Of a stretch of 51,882 nt of DNA, positions 42,443-50,778 are shown piece after piece. Within the stretch, counting starts at the first letter, position 1. Each line of letters opens with the position of its first letter. The position numbers and the translations under genes are program-made. The notes beneath the pieces are model-generated. The model had not been told where the DNA came from. It did no database searches and saw only the letters and a program-made list of their open reading frames with translations. The stretch covers positions 1 through 51,882 of the forward strand of contig PHBD01000022.1 of NCBI GenBank assembly GCA_002841865.1, written 5' to 3'. Origin of the DNA: Deltaproteobacteria bacterium HGW-Deltaproteobacteria-19 (GTDB lineage Bacteria > Desulfobacterota > Syntrophia > Syntrophales > PHBD01).

Positions 42443-43454
42443 AGCTACAATCGAAGAAATCCTGGCGCAGCCCGACCAATATATCGATGCGGTCTTTTCC
42501 TGCCTGGAGTCGGAATTCCTTGTCATGCCCAAGGGTACGGGGTTCATCGATTATCCCGTTTTCGAAAAAGGGTACGAGGCACTGAAGGCGGCAACGGCCG
42601 GATTCAGCGATCTGAAAGCCGAAAGAATCGTTCCGGTTATCAAAAGCATGCCGATTTCCTTTGTCGTTCTTCGGGCCATGCTGGGATTCACGCCTTCCGA
42701 GTGGGGGTACATCACAACCCGGCGCACTGGCATCGCTGTATCCCAGGGATATGCTCGGACCTTCGACCGGAGGGTCCGCATGAATCCTGAAGTACCGCTG
42801 AAACCGTCCGGGATGATTGCAGCAAGGCTTGAAGCGTTGGTGAAAACTGCCTGTATTCTGCTCTGCCAGGGGGTGCCGGATGTTCAGACGGATCAGATCC
42901 ACAGGCTTGACAAGGCGGATACGAAACGAGGGTTGGATAGTATCCGCCACCTTGCTGCCATGGGAGCGCCCTATGCCATGCTTCTTTACGAACGGTTCCT
43001 TGGAAGACCCTTCGCCGGTCACCGGGATTCCGTGAGTGAACTAGTGGGTGACAGCCTTGAGTCAGCCATAGAGGATGTCCTCTCCCGTGCCGGGATCAGT
43101 TATCGCAAAACAAAACGGGCCGAGAAAATTGAAGGGTTCGATCAGACACCCGATTTCATCATCCCCAGTGAATTCAATCCCCAGGTTGTCATCGAAGCAA
43201 AAATCACAGAGGACGACGGGACGGCGCGGGACAAAGTAACCCGCATCCTCCGCCTGGTGACACTCAGTCACAATCAGGAAATATCGTCAAAACAGAGATA
43301 TGAAGTCATTGCCTGCATCGGTGGAAGAGGATTCGGCGAGAGGCGGGAAGACATGAGACGGCTGATCGAATCAACACATGGGAAAGTCTTCACACTGAAA
43401 ATGCTGGACCGTATGCTTGACCACTCAAGGCTGCGGGAATTCCGCACCCGGTGA
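42426..43454 (+). CDS. Putative PD-(D/E)xK restriction-like endonuclease paired with the methylase
   Basis: The start ATG 42426 follows GGGGGG and overlaps the end of the methylase gene. The 342-residue protein is mostly helical up to about residue 235 with no recognisable domain. Its C-terminal third holds the nuclease-like signature TPDFIIPSEFNPQVVIEAKI: Asp243, Glu257, Lys259, as in PD-x(10-30)-(D/E)xK enzymes. The rest of the core follows, with KQRYEVIACIGGRGFGERREDM. Together with the adjacent methylase this suggests a restriction-modification pair, though cleavage is not shown. It lies in the lower-GC island, and I know of no named family. Confidence 0.75.
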   Translation: MKYPFEATIEEILAQPDQYIDAVFSCLESEFLVMPKGTGFIDYPVFEKGYEALKAATAGFSDLKAERIVPVIKSMPISFVVLRAMLGFTPSEWGYITTRRTGIAVSQGYARTFDRRVRMNPEVPLKPSGMIAARLEALVKTACILLCQGVPDVQTDQIHRLDKADTKRGLDSIRHLAAMGAPYAMLLYERFLGRPFAGHRDSVSELVGDSLESAIEDVLSRAGISYRKTKRAEKIEGFDQTPDFIIPSEFNPQVVIEAKITEDDGTARDKVTRILRLVTLSHNQEISSKQRYEVIACIGGRGFGERREDMRRLIESTHGKVFTLKMLDRMLDHSRLREFRTR

Positions 43455-43504
43455 AATGAAAGACCAATGCTGTTGCTGCTGAGAAAACGGAAAGGAGGGA
43501 CGCC

Positions 43505-43768
43505 ATGATCCTTTTCACCATCGGCTTCACGAAGAAAAACGCCCGGGAGTTCTTCACCCTCCTCCACCGGCCCGGCCTGAAGCGAGTGGTGGATGTCCGC
43601 CTGAACAACACGTCCCAGCTGGCGGGCTTCACGAAGAAGGGAGACATCGAGTTCTTCCTGAAGGAGATCTACGGCCTCGATTACATCCATCTCCCCGAAC
43701 TGGCGCCGACGGCGGAGATCATGGAGGCGGGCAGGAAGGGCGGCGATATCGACATCCGCCACCTCTAG
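43505..43768 (+). pseudogene. Truncated DUF488-family protein (87 residues)
   Basis: The N-terminus MILFTIGFTKKNAREFFTLL and the segment VVDVRLNNTSQLAGFTKKGDIEFFLKEIYGLDYIHLPELAPT are typical of DUF488, whose members are 120-180 residues and end with a Cys/His segment (LLCSEA..HCHR). Here the frame stops after DIDIRHL, and the missing half is not found in another frame in the 67 bp before the next gene. A GGAGGG lies before the ATG. It is thus a decayed or truncated gene with the N-terminal half only. A short functional form is less likely. Confidence 0.7.
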
Positions 43769-43835
43769 GAAATCCACGGCCCTCCGCAGCCGGGTTCCGC
43801 CCCGGGACGGCAGGAAAAATCCGAAAGGACACCGC

Positions 43836-44222
43836 ATGGAACAGCAGATTCTCTTCTGGCTCTACCTGGTAAACCTGACGCTTCTGATCCTGCACGAGAT
43901 GGACTCGGCCTATTGGAAGGAGTGGGAACTGTTCCGCCTCCCCGGGGGACTCGCGGGCTTTCTCTGGATCCACCTACCCCCCTGGCTGGCGGGCCTCTAT
44001 GGCCTCGTGCTCGTGGACCGGGGGGCCGCCGCGGGGCTCGTTCTCTCCCTGGTCGTCAGCGCCGGCGGGATCTTCGCCTTCGCCATCCATCACTTCTTTC
44101 TGGCGAAGGGCCGGTCGGAGTTCGATACCGTCACATCGAGACTGATCCTCTGGCTGCTCCTGATCGGCGGCCTGACCCAGGGATTCTGGACGATCCGGAT
44201 AATGGTCCGGCTGCCGGGATGA
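43836..44222 (+). CDS. Small four-helix membrane protein (128 residues), DUF6713-like
   Basis: The product has four hydrophobic segments (about residues 5-20, 40-60, 67-90 and 103-120) and a characteristic N-terminal ILHEMDSAYWKEWELFRLPGG that recurs in small conserved membrane proteins annotated as DUF6713, from memory. AAAGGA lies before the ATG. No charged catalytic cluster or transporter motif is seen. Function unknown. Confidence 0.72.
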   Translation: MEQQILFWLYLVNLTLLILHEMDSAYWKEWELFRLPGGLAGFLWIHLPPWLAGLYGLVLVDRGAAAGLVLSLVVSAGGIFAFAIHHFFLAKGRSEFDTVTSRLILWLLLIGGLTQGFWTIRIMVRLPG

Positions 44223-44260
44223 GACGGAGCCCTTCCGGTCTCCGCTCGCTCCAGGAACCT

Positions 44261-44473
44261 TCACCTCACGGCCTTGCCGGGAACCGGCTCATGGGCCTTG
44301 CGGCCATGGACCCGCTCATAGGCCTGGCAGAAGGGGCAGGCCCCGGCCTCGATGGTCCGGACAAAGGAATATGCAGATCCGGCCTGTGTCTTCCGGGCGC
44401 GGCGGCAAACCGGGCAGGAGGCGCAGATCCCCGCCAGGAAGCGGTCCGTTGACGTGATTTCGTGCTTTTTCAT
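44261..44473 (-). CDS. Small zinc-cluster protein (70 residues)
   Basis: The ATG 44473 gives a 70-residue protein with two cysteine knuckles: CASCPVC near residue 17 and CPFC near residue 47, which would bind one zinc or an Fe-S cluster. It is basic overall (KKHEITSTDRF...RARKTQAG). AAAGG lies 11 bases upstream. A divergent TfoX-like gene begins 93 bp away. The family is not recognised; a short regulator or RNA/DNA-binding zinc ribbon is a guess. Confidence 0.6.
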   Translation of the reverse strand: MKKHEITSTDRFLAGICASCPVCRRARKTQAGSAYSFVRTIEAGACPFCQAYERVHGRKAHEPVPGKAVR

Positions 44474-44565
44474 GATGAATAAACCTTTTCGGGTATTTTC
44501 CGCAGCGGATTTTCCGGTAGAGTCAACCCCGGTGTCAAGGATAAACAGAAAGGGAAAGGCTGACC

Positions 44566-44913
44566 ATGGCGTACGACAAGCAACTGGAAGAGAGGATCCA
44601 GGGCATCGTCGACCGATGGAAGGACCTGTCGGCAAAGAAGATGTTCGGCGGGATCTGCTACCTCATGAAGGGCAACATGATGTGCGGCATCTGGAAGGAT
44701 TCCCTGATCGTCCGGGTAGGGCTCGGGGGGTTCCAGGAGGCCCTGGACGCCCCCCACGCCCGCCCCTTCGACGTGACCGGCCGGCCCATGGCGGGCTGGG
44801 TCATGGTGGGTCCGCGGGGCGTCGAGAAAGACGCCGACCTCAAAGCCTGGCTCACGAAGGCGCAGGCCTTCGTCCGGACGCTGCCCGCCAAGCCGGGAAA
44901 GGAGAGACCATGA
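44566..44913 (+). CDS. TfoX N-terminal-domain protein
   Basis: The 115-residue protein is a stand-alone TfoX/Sxy N-terminal domain: KMFGGICYLMKGNMMCGIWKDSLIVRVG matches the MFGGxxxMxxGxMxxGxxxxxLxLR signature, followed by DVTGRPMAGWVMV. In Gammaproteobacteria TfoX regulates competence, but the lone N-terminal form is widespread and has no proven role. AAGGGAAAGG lies before the ATG. Its stop overlaps the deacetylase start (ATGA), which suggests a functional link. Confidence 0.9.
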   Translation: MAYDKQLEERIQGIVDRWKDLSAKKMFGGICYLMKGNMMCGIWKDSLIVRVGLGGFQEALDAPHARPFDVTGRPMAGWVMVGPRGVEKDADLKAWLTKAQAFVRTLPAKPGKERP

Positions 44914-45662
44914 ACGTGATCTTTCACGAAGACTTCTACCAGACCTACACCTCGGATCCGGCAGCGGAAGCCGGCCGGATGGAGTCGATCGTCAGCGTCC
45001 TCGACGGCCGGGTAGATTTTCTCCGTGCCGAGCCCGCCGCGGAGGCGGACATCGCCGCCGTCCACACGGACACCCACATTCACCACGTCCGCGCTTACGG
45101 CCTCTACGACCTGGCGGCCCTCGCCGCCGGCGCGACGATCCAGGCGGCCATGATCGGGCTGGAAGATCCGGCTTTCGCCTTGGTCCGCCCGCCGGGGCAC
45201 CATGCCTCGGCCGGCCGCTCCTGGGGCTTTTGCTACTTCAACAACATGGCCGTGGCGGTGGCGAAGCTCAAGCGGGAGGGGCGGATCGAGCGGGCCTTCA
45301 TCCTGGACATCGACCTCCACTTCGGCGACGGGACGGTCAACATCCTCGGCTCGCAGGACTTCGCAACCATCGTCAACCCCTCTGCATCCCGGGCCTCGGA
45401 CTATCTCCGACAGGTGGAGGAAGCCCTCCCCTCGGAGGGAGTGGGCCTGATCGCCGTGTCCGCCGGCTTCGACTACGGCAAGGGGGACTGGGGCGGAGTC
45501 CTGGCCCCGGAGGACTACCGGGAGATCGGAAGGATGGTCCAGGAGGCGGCGATCGACTGCGGCGCCGGCTGCTTCGCCGTCCTTGAGGGCGGATACAATC
45601 ACCGCGTCCTGGGGGTCAACTGCCTGGCGTTTCTCGAAGGCCTGGGCGACCTGCCCTGGTAG
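44910..45662 (+). CDS. Histone deacetylase-fold amidohydrolase (acetylpolyamine/class II HDAC-like)
   Basis: The 250-residue enzyme has the Zn-dependent arginase/deacetylase fold. It has the catalytic His pair in RPPGHHASAGR, the zinc ligands in DIDLHFGDGT (Asp and His) and in SAGFDYGKGD (Asp), and the catalytic-site GGYNH tyrosine. It is shorter than the usual 300-350 residues, mainly at the N-terminus and in loops. Likely substrates are acetylated polyamines or proteins, or short acyl amides; acetoin utilisation protein (AcuC)-like function is an alternative. Its 3' end overlaps the convergent EamA gene by 47 bp. Confidence 0.88.
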   Translation: MNVIFHEDFYQTYTSDPAAEAGRMESIVSVLDGRVDFLRAEPAAEADIAAVHTDTHIHHVRAYGLYDLAALAAGATIQAAMIGLEDPAFALVRPPGHHASAGRSWGFCYFNNMAVAVAKLKREGRIERAFILDIDLHFGDGTVNILGSQDFATIVNPSASRASDYLRQVEEALPSEGVGLIAVSAGFDYGKGDWGGVLAPEDYREIGRMVQEAAIDCGAGCFAVLEGGYNHRVLGVNCLAFLEGLGDLPW

Positions 45663-46569
45663 CCGGCGGGGTACGGTTGACGAGTGCAACGCCCCCGACG
45701 ACCAGGACGGCCCCGACCAGGAGCGACAGGTCGACCGTCTCGCCCAGGAGCAGCCAGCCCAGGAGAACGCCGCTGACGGGGACGAAGTTGATGAAGATCC
45801 CCGCCCGGGAGGGTCCGATCGCCCGGATGCCCTCGTAGTACCAGAGAAAGCCGAGAACCGTCCCGAACACGCCCAGGTAGGCGATCCCCATCCAGGTCAC
45901 CCAGCCGTAGCCCGGGACCTGCCGGAGCATCCCTTCCGCGACTGCCGGCGGCAGGAGGAAGAGCATCCCCAAAACACAGGAGGCGGTCACCGCAAGGAGA
46001 GGACTCATTCCATCCATGGCCACCTTCCCGATGAGCGAATAGGCCACCCAGCTCGCCACGCACCCCAGGATGTACAGCTCGCCGGCCCCGATCCCCCCGT
46101 GGAGGATCTCCGCCGGGTTCCCCCGGGTGATGACCACGACGGCCCCCGCCAGGGACAGGAAGATCCCCGCCAGCCTGCCGCCGGTCATCCGCTCACGGAA
46201 AAGCAGGGTCGCGAAGAGGGCGATGAAGACCGGGTTGTTCGCCACGATGAGGGACGCACGGCCGGCGGTCACCGTCTGGAGACCCAGGAAGAAAAAGACG
46301 TTGTAGCCGAAGACGCCCGTCAGGCCCAGGAGGATGACCCAGAAAACCTGGCGGCCCCGGAGCCGGATCCGCGGCCCCTCCCGGCGGAGGACCAGCGGCA
46401 CCAGGATAAGACAGGCGGCGAAAAAACGCAGGAAGGATCCGGCAAAAGGACCCGCCTCCCGGGCGGCGACGCGGGCGGCGACGAAGGTCCCGCCCCACAG
46501 GACGGCAGTCAGCAGAAGACGGAGGTAAACGCCGCAGACCGCGGCGGACGGATTCTGCGGACCTACCAT
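45616..46569 (-). CDS. EamA/DMT-family transporter
   Basis: The 317-residue protein has ten predicted helices in two EamA domains: LRLLLTAVLWGGTFVAARVAAREAGPF at the start and AGELYILGCVASWVAYSLIGKVAM in the middle, each with the short loops of the family. It is a drug/metabolite transporter (RhaT/YdcZ superfamily); substrate unknown. The ATG overlaps the stop of the upstream radical SAM gene by seven bases, so they form an operon. Its last 20 residues are not conserved in the family and overlap the HDAC gene. Confidence 0.9.
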   Translation of the reverse strand: MVGPQNPSAAVCGVYLRLLLTAVLWGGTFVAARVAAREAGPFAGSFLRFFAACLILVPLVLRREGPRIRLRGRQVFWVILLGLTGVFGYNVFFFLGLQTVTAGRASLIVANNPVFIALFATLLFRERMTGGRLAGIFLSLAGAVVVITRGNPAEILHGGIGAGELYILGCVASWVAYSLIGKVAMDGMSPLLAVTASCVLGMLFLLPPAVAEGMLRQVPGYGWVTWMGIAYLGVFGTVLGFLWYYEGIRAIGPSRAGIFINFVPVSGVLLGWLLLGETVDLSLLVGAVLVVGGVALVNRTPPATRAGRPGLRETPGS

Positions 46570-48293
46570 CCCGCCGCTCCCCATTCCTCCGGAGGCGCCC
46601 ATCCCGCCAAGGCATCCCGGTATTCCCTGCGGAGCAGGTCCACAGGAACACCGTGATCGATGAAACTCCACGGCAAGATCTCGTCGGGGGCCTTCCGGCG
46701 GTAGACGTAGAAGTCGGGGTTGACGTTCACCGCCTTCAGGGACTCCGTCCAGTTGCCCCCGGAGCGGTGGACGGCCAGGAGGATGTCTGCCGTCCGGCGG
46801 TCTCCCAGCGACAGGAGGGCCTGCACGTAGTTCCATTTCGGCAGGTCCGAGAGGACCGTCACGGCCCTCTCCTTGCGGAAGGCCTGGACGATGCGCCGGA
46901 TCCGCCGCTGGACGGTCCTGACGTCCTCCAGGGGATGCCACTGGAAGGGCGTCGCCGGCTTGGGGATAAACTGGTTGAGGCTCAGGGTGAGGCGGCGAAA
47001 CCGCCGCTTTCCCTGCGAAGAGGCCAGAGCGCGATGCTGCACCGATCGTGTAAGTTCAATGATTGCCTCGACGTCGTCGTCCGTCTCGGTGGGGAGGCCC
47101 GTCATGAAGTAGAGCCGAAGGTTGGAAATCCCCCGGGCGATGAGCGCCTCCGCGGCCCCCAGGATCTGGTCCTCGTCGATCCCCTTCCGGATCACGTTCC
47201 GCAGCCGCTGCGTCCCCGCCTCCGGCGCCAGGGAAACCGTCTCCACACCGGACTTCGCCAGGAGATCTGCCATCTCCGCATCGAGCCGGTCCAGGCGGAG
47301 GGAGCCGATCGCCGCCCGGCCTCCCCGCTCCAGAATGGCCCGGCAGAGGAACCGCAGGTCCGGGTGGTCCGAGACGGCGGTCCCCAGGAGGCCGATCTTC
47401 CGGCCCTGCGCGATGCCCCGCTCGATGGAGGGGAGCAGGACCTCGGGCGGGCGGAATCGTGGGGGGCGATAGAGATACCCGGCGGCGCAGAAGCGGCACC
47501 CCCGGCCGCAGCCCCGGCTCACCTCGGTGAGGAACATCTCGCCGAACTCCGTCCCGGCGGTGGAGATGACCTGCTCCGTGGCAAACCGGCCGATCTCCCG
47601 AACCCGTCGTACGGCCACGCGCCCGGGGAGGCCGGGAAGAACGGGCTCCATGCCGGAGATCCGGGAATCCGGACCGTAGCGAACCTGCCAGAGGGATGGC
47701 ACATAGGCCCCGGGGATCTCCTCCTGGATCTTCCGGAGGGTCTCCTCCCGGGACAGACGCTCGCGCCGGGCCGCACCGTAGACGTCCATGAACTCCTGCA
47801 GCATCTCCTCCCCCTCGCCGAGGAGAAACAGGTCGAAGAACGGCGCCAGCGGCTCAGGGTTGAGGGTGAGGGCAACCCCTCCCCCGATGACGAGGGGATC
47901 CCGGTCTCCCCGCTGGGAAGCGGAAAGGGGTATCCGGGCCATATCGAGGATTTTCAGGATGTTGGGGTAGTCGTTCTCGAAGGAAACGGAAAAGGCCAGG
48001 AGATCGAAATCCGTCAGGGGGCGCTGCGACTCCAGGCTGAAAAGGGGAGTAGACCCCGGGGAGAAGAAGCCCTCGTCCCCGGGGTCGGGAAGAAATGTCC
48101 GTTCGCAGATCCAATCCGGACGCTCGTTCAGAAGCGCATAGACGACCTGGTATCCCAGGTTCGACATGCCCGTCCGGTAGGCGTTGGGGTAGGCCAGACA
48201 GACGGTGGCCGCCTCCGTCCAGGCCTTTCGGATCGCCCCTTCTTCGCCGTCCATCAGACGGGCGTATTTTTGCTTCAGCGTCCAGGAGTTCAT
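46563..48293 (-). CDS. B12-binding-domain radical SAM protein (TIGR03960-like, without DUF2344)
   Basis: The 576-residue protein has an N-terminal cobalamin-binding-like domain (SNLGYQVVYALLNERPDW, LAFSVSFENDYPNILKILDM, GEGEEML) and a radical SAM domain with RGCGRGCRFCAAGY near residue 260 (C-x3-C-x2-C) and SLAPEAGTQRLRNVIRKG near residue 350. The C-terminal region has DLPKWNYVQALLSLGDRR. It is a paralogue of 16780-19254, sharing order and motifs but ending before the DUF2344 domain. It lies downstream of ftsZ, a position seen in other Desulfobacterota. Substrate unknown. ATG 48293 has no strong Shine-Dalgarno. Confidence 0.9.
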   Translation of the reverse strand: MNSWTLKQKYARLMDGEEGAIRKAWTEAATVCLAYPNAYRTGMSNLGYQVVYALLNERPDWICERTFLPDPGDEGFFSPGSTPLFSLESQRPLTDFDLLAFSVSFENDYPNILKILDMARIPLSASQRGDRDPLVIGGGVALTLNPEPLAPFFDLFLLGEGEEMLQEFMDVYGAARRERLSREETLRKIQEEIPGAYVPSLWQVRYGPDSRISGMEPVLPGLPGRVAVRRVREIGRFATEQVISTAGTEFGEMFLTEVSRGCGRGCRFCAAGYLYRPPRFRPPEVLLPSIERGIAQGRKIGLLGTAVSDHPDLRFLCRAILERGGRAAIGSLRLDRLDAEMADLLAKSGVETVSLAPEAGTQRLRNVIRKGIDEDQILGAAEALIARGISNLRLYFMTGLPTETDDDVEAIIELTRSVQHRALASSQGKRRFRRLTLSLNQFIPKPATPFQWHPLEDVRTVQRRIRRIVQAFRKERAVTVLSDLPKWNYVQALLSLGDRRTADILLAVHRSGGNWTESLKAVNVNPDFYVYRRKAPDEILPWSFIDHGVPVDLLRREYRDALAGWAPPEEWGAAGW

Positions 48294-48366
48294 ACCGGGT
48301 TCCGTCCCCTTGTACCAGATTGTTGTGGGGAACTCAAAACCCGGAGGGGAAATATCCTCCTGTTTT

Positions 48367-49515
48367 TCAGTCCGCCTGCCGCCTCAGGAAGGCCGGCCTC
48401 TCCAGGTCGTCGTTGTCGTCAATGAGGCCGAGCTTCACCACCTTCATGTTGTCCAGGGAAACCTGCTTCCGCTTCCAAGCCGGCTCCCTGAGAGGATCCT
48501 CTGCGGATGAGGATCCCAGGTTGATTCCGGAAAGGGGCATCCGCTTTTTCCCGAGGGATCCGTCGAACCCGGTGGCGATCAGGGTGATCCGGATCTCGTC
48601 CCTCAGGTTCTCGTCGATGACGATCCCGAAGATGATGTTGGCGTCCTCGTGGGCCTCCGACTGGATGAGGGTGGACGCCTCGTTCACCTCGAAGAGGGTG
48701 ATGTCCGGGCTGCCCGTGATGTTCAGCAGGATTCCCTGGGCGCCCTGGATCGTGTTGTCCTCCAGGAGGGGCGACGAGATGGCCTTCTGGGCCGCCTCCA
48801 CCGCCCGGCTCTCTCCGTTCGCCGTCCCTGTCCCCATGAGGGCCATCCCCATCCCGGACATGATGTTCTTCACGTCGGCAAAATCCAGGTTGATGAGACC
48901 CGGAACGGTGATGAGGTCTGAGATCCCCTTGACGGCGTTGTAGAGGATCTCGTCGGCCTTCTTGAAGGCATCGGGGATGGAGAGCCCCCGCCCGCCGAGG
49001 CTGAGCAGCCGCTGGTTCGGGACGACAATGAGGGTGTCCACGATCTTCCGGAGCTCCGCGATCCCGTCGTCCGCCTGGGACGTCCGCTTTTTCCCCTCGA
49101 ACTGGAAGGGCTTGGTCACCACGGCGACGGTCAGTGCGCCCAGTTCCCGGGCGATGTCCGCCACGATGGGCGCTCCGCCCGTCCCCGTCCCGCCTCCGAG
49201 GCCGGCGGTGATGAAGACCATATCCGCCCCTTCCAGGTGGCGGTACATCTCATCCCGGACTTCCATGGTCGCAAGGCGCCCCACCTCGGGATCCGCCCCC
49301 GCCCCGAGCCCCCGGGTGGCCTCCGACCCGAGCTGGATTTTCACGGGTGACGCGTTTGCCCGCAGGGCCTGGGCGTCCGTGTTGGCGGCAAGAAAATCCA
49401 CCCCCTGCAGGTCGTAGGAGATCATCGTGTTGATGGCGTTTCCCCCGCCGCCGCCAACGCCGACCACCTTGATTTTTGCCGCGGCCATGCTCAATGAATC
49501 TGTCATTTCGAACAT
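48367..49515 (-). CDS. ftsZ: Cell division protein FtsZ
   Basis: The tubulin-like GTPase forms the cytokinetic Z ring. The 382-residue protein has KVVGVGGGGGNAINTM near residue 16, the tubulin signature GLGGGTGTGGAPI near residue 115, the T7 loop GLINLDFADVKNIM near residue 215, and the C-terminal peptide DDLERPAFLRRQAD that binds FtsA and other partners. The linker of about 40 residues is short. GGGGGAGGA lies just before the start, and ftsA ends nine bases upstream. Confidence 0.98.
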   Translation of the reverse strand: MFEMTDSLSMAAAKIKVVGVGGGGGNAINTMISYDLQGVDFLAANTDAQALRANASPVKIQLGSEATRGLGAGADPEVGRLATMEVRDEMYRHLEGADMVFITAGLGGGTGTGGAPIVADIARELGALTVAVVTKPFQFEGKKRTSQADDGIAELRKIVDTLIVVPNQRLLSLGGRGLSIPDAFKKADEILYNAVKGISDLITVPGLINLDFADVKNIMSGMGMALMGTGTANGESRAVEAAQKAISSPLLEDNTIQGAQGILLNITGSPDITLFEVNEASTLIQSEAHEDANIIFGIVIDENLRDEIRITLIATGFDGSLGKKRMPLSGINLGSSSAEDPLREPAWKRKQVSLDNMKVVKLGLIDDNDDLERPAFLRRQAD

Positions 49516-49524
49516 TTCCTCCCC

Positions 49525-50757
49525 CTAAAAGTTATCAAGAATCCATCTCTTCATCCGGTCCACCGCTCGGTCGATCACCTGTCCTTTTCCCTTGAAAGAC
49601 CGTTGTTGCTTGATTGCCTCCATGCCGCCGAATACCACCAATCCCACCCCCGTGGCGTACATGGGGCTGTTGACAATGTCAGCCAGTCCCACGACGTCCT
49701 GGGGACAGCCCCGGCGCACCGGGACGTTGAACACACGCTCCGCCAGTTCCGTGATCCCCTCCAGGAGGGCCGTACCCCCCGTGAGGACCACCCCCGCCGC
49801 CAGGTGGTCGTCGTAGCCGGAACGAACGATCTCCTTCTGGGCCATCATGAGGATCTCCTCCACCCGCGCCTCGATGATCCTTCCCAGGATCTGCCGGGAG
49901 ACCTCCCGGGGCTCCCGGCCCCCGACGCTGGGCACCTCGATGGTCTCATCCTTGGAGATCAGCGGAGGGTAGGCGCAGCCGTACTTGAGCTTGATCTTTT
50001 CCGCCTCCGCCGCAGGCGTCCGGAGGCCCGTGGCGATGTCGCTGGTGATGTAGCTCCCCCCGACGGGCAGGACAGCGGTGTGGCGGATACTTCCTTCCGT
50101 GAAGACGGCAATGTCGGTGGTGCCGCCGCCGATGTCGAGGAGGGCCACCCCGAGGTCCTTCTCGTCCTCCCCGAGGGCGGCCAGGCTGGAAGCGAGTTGC
50201 TCCAGGACAATCCCCTGGATATCAAGGCCCACCCGGTTCACCGATTTCACGACATTCTGGATGGACGCGACGGAGCCGGTGACCATGTGCACCTTCGCCT
50301 CCAGCCGGACGCCGGACATCCCTACGGGCATCCGGACCCCTTCCTGTGTATCCACGGTATAGCTCTGGGGCAGGGTGTGGATGATCTCCCGGTCCAGGGG
50401 AATCGCCACCGCCTTGGCCGCCTCGATGGCCCGCTTCACGTCTTCATGATCCACCTCGCGGCCCTTCACCGCCACGATGCCCAGACTATTCTGTCCCTGG
50501 ATGTGGGCCCCGGCGACGCCGGCAAAGACGGACCGGATCTGGCAGCCGGAGATGCGCTCCGCCTCCTCCACAGCCCGGCGGATCCCCTCGACGGTGCTCT
50601 CGATGTTCACCACCACGCCCCTGCGGAGGCCTTCCGACGGATGGGACCCGATGCCGATGATGCTCACCCCCTGCTCCGTCAATTCCCCGACAACGGCGCA
50701 GGTCTTCGTTGTCCCGATGTCCAGACCGACGATGACCGATTTTGCTTTTCCTGCCAT
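49525..50757 (-). CDS. ftsA: Cell division protein FtsA
   Basis: The 410-residue actin-like protein tethers FtsZ to the membrane. The phosphate 1 motif GLDIGTTKTCAVVGE lies near residue 11, the phosphate 2 motif LDIGGGTTDIAVF near residue 202, and the adenosine motif VVLTGGTALLEGITELAE near residue 331. The protein ends in the amphipathic membrane-targeting helix DRMKRWILDNF. It lies in the order murB-ftsQ-ftsA-ftsZ; the start follows GGAAGAA about six bases away. Confidence 0.98.
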   Translation of the reverse strand: MAGKAKSVIVGLDIGTTKTCAVVGELTEQGVSIIGIGSHPSEGLRRGVVVNIESTVEGIRRAVEEAERISGCQIRSVFAGVAGAHIQGQNSLGIVAVKGREVDHEDVKRAIEAAKAVAIPLDREIIHTLPQSYTVDTQEGVRMPVGMSGVRLEAKVHMVTGSVASIQNVVKSVNRVGLDIQGIVLEQLASSLAALGEDEKDLGVALLDIGGGTTDIAVFTEGSIRHTAVLPVGGSYITSDIATGLRTPAAEAEKIKLKYGCAYPPLISKDETIEVPSVGGREPREVSRQILGRIIEARVEEILMMAQKEIVRSGYDDHLAAGVVLTGGTALLEGITELAERVFNVPVRRGCPQDVVGLADIVNSPMYATGVGLVVFGGMEAIKQQRSFKGKGQVIDRAVDRMKRWILDNF

Positions 50758-50778
50758 GAGTTCTTCCCCGTTCCTCCA

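Noticed and set aside
40235-43454. BREX, DISARM, Dnd or type I restriction system
   Set aside because: No helicase, DUF1998, PglZ/BrxC-like, or specificity (HsdS-like) gene lies nearby; only the two genes are present.
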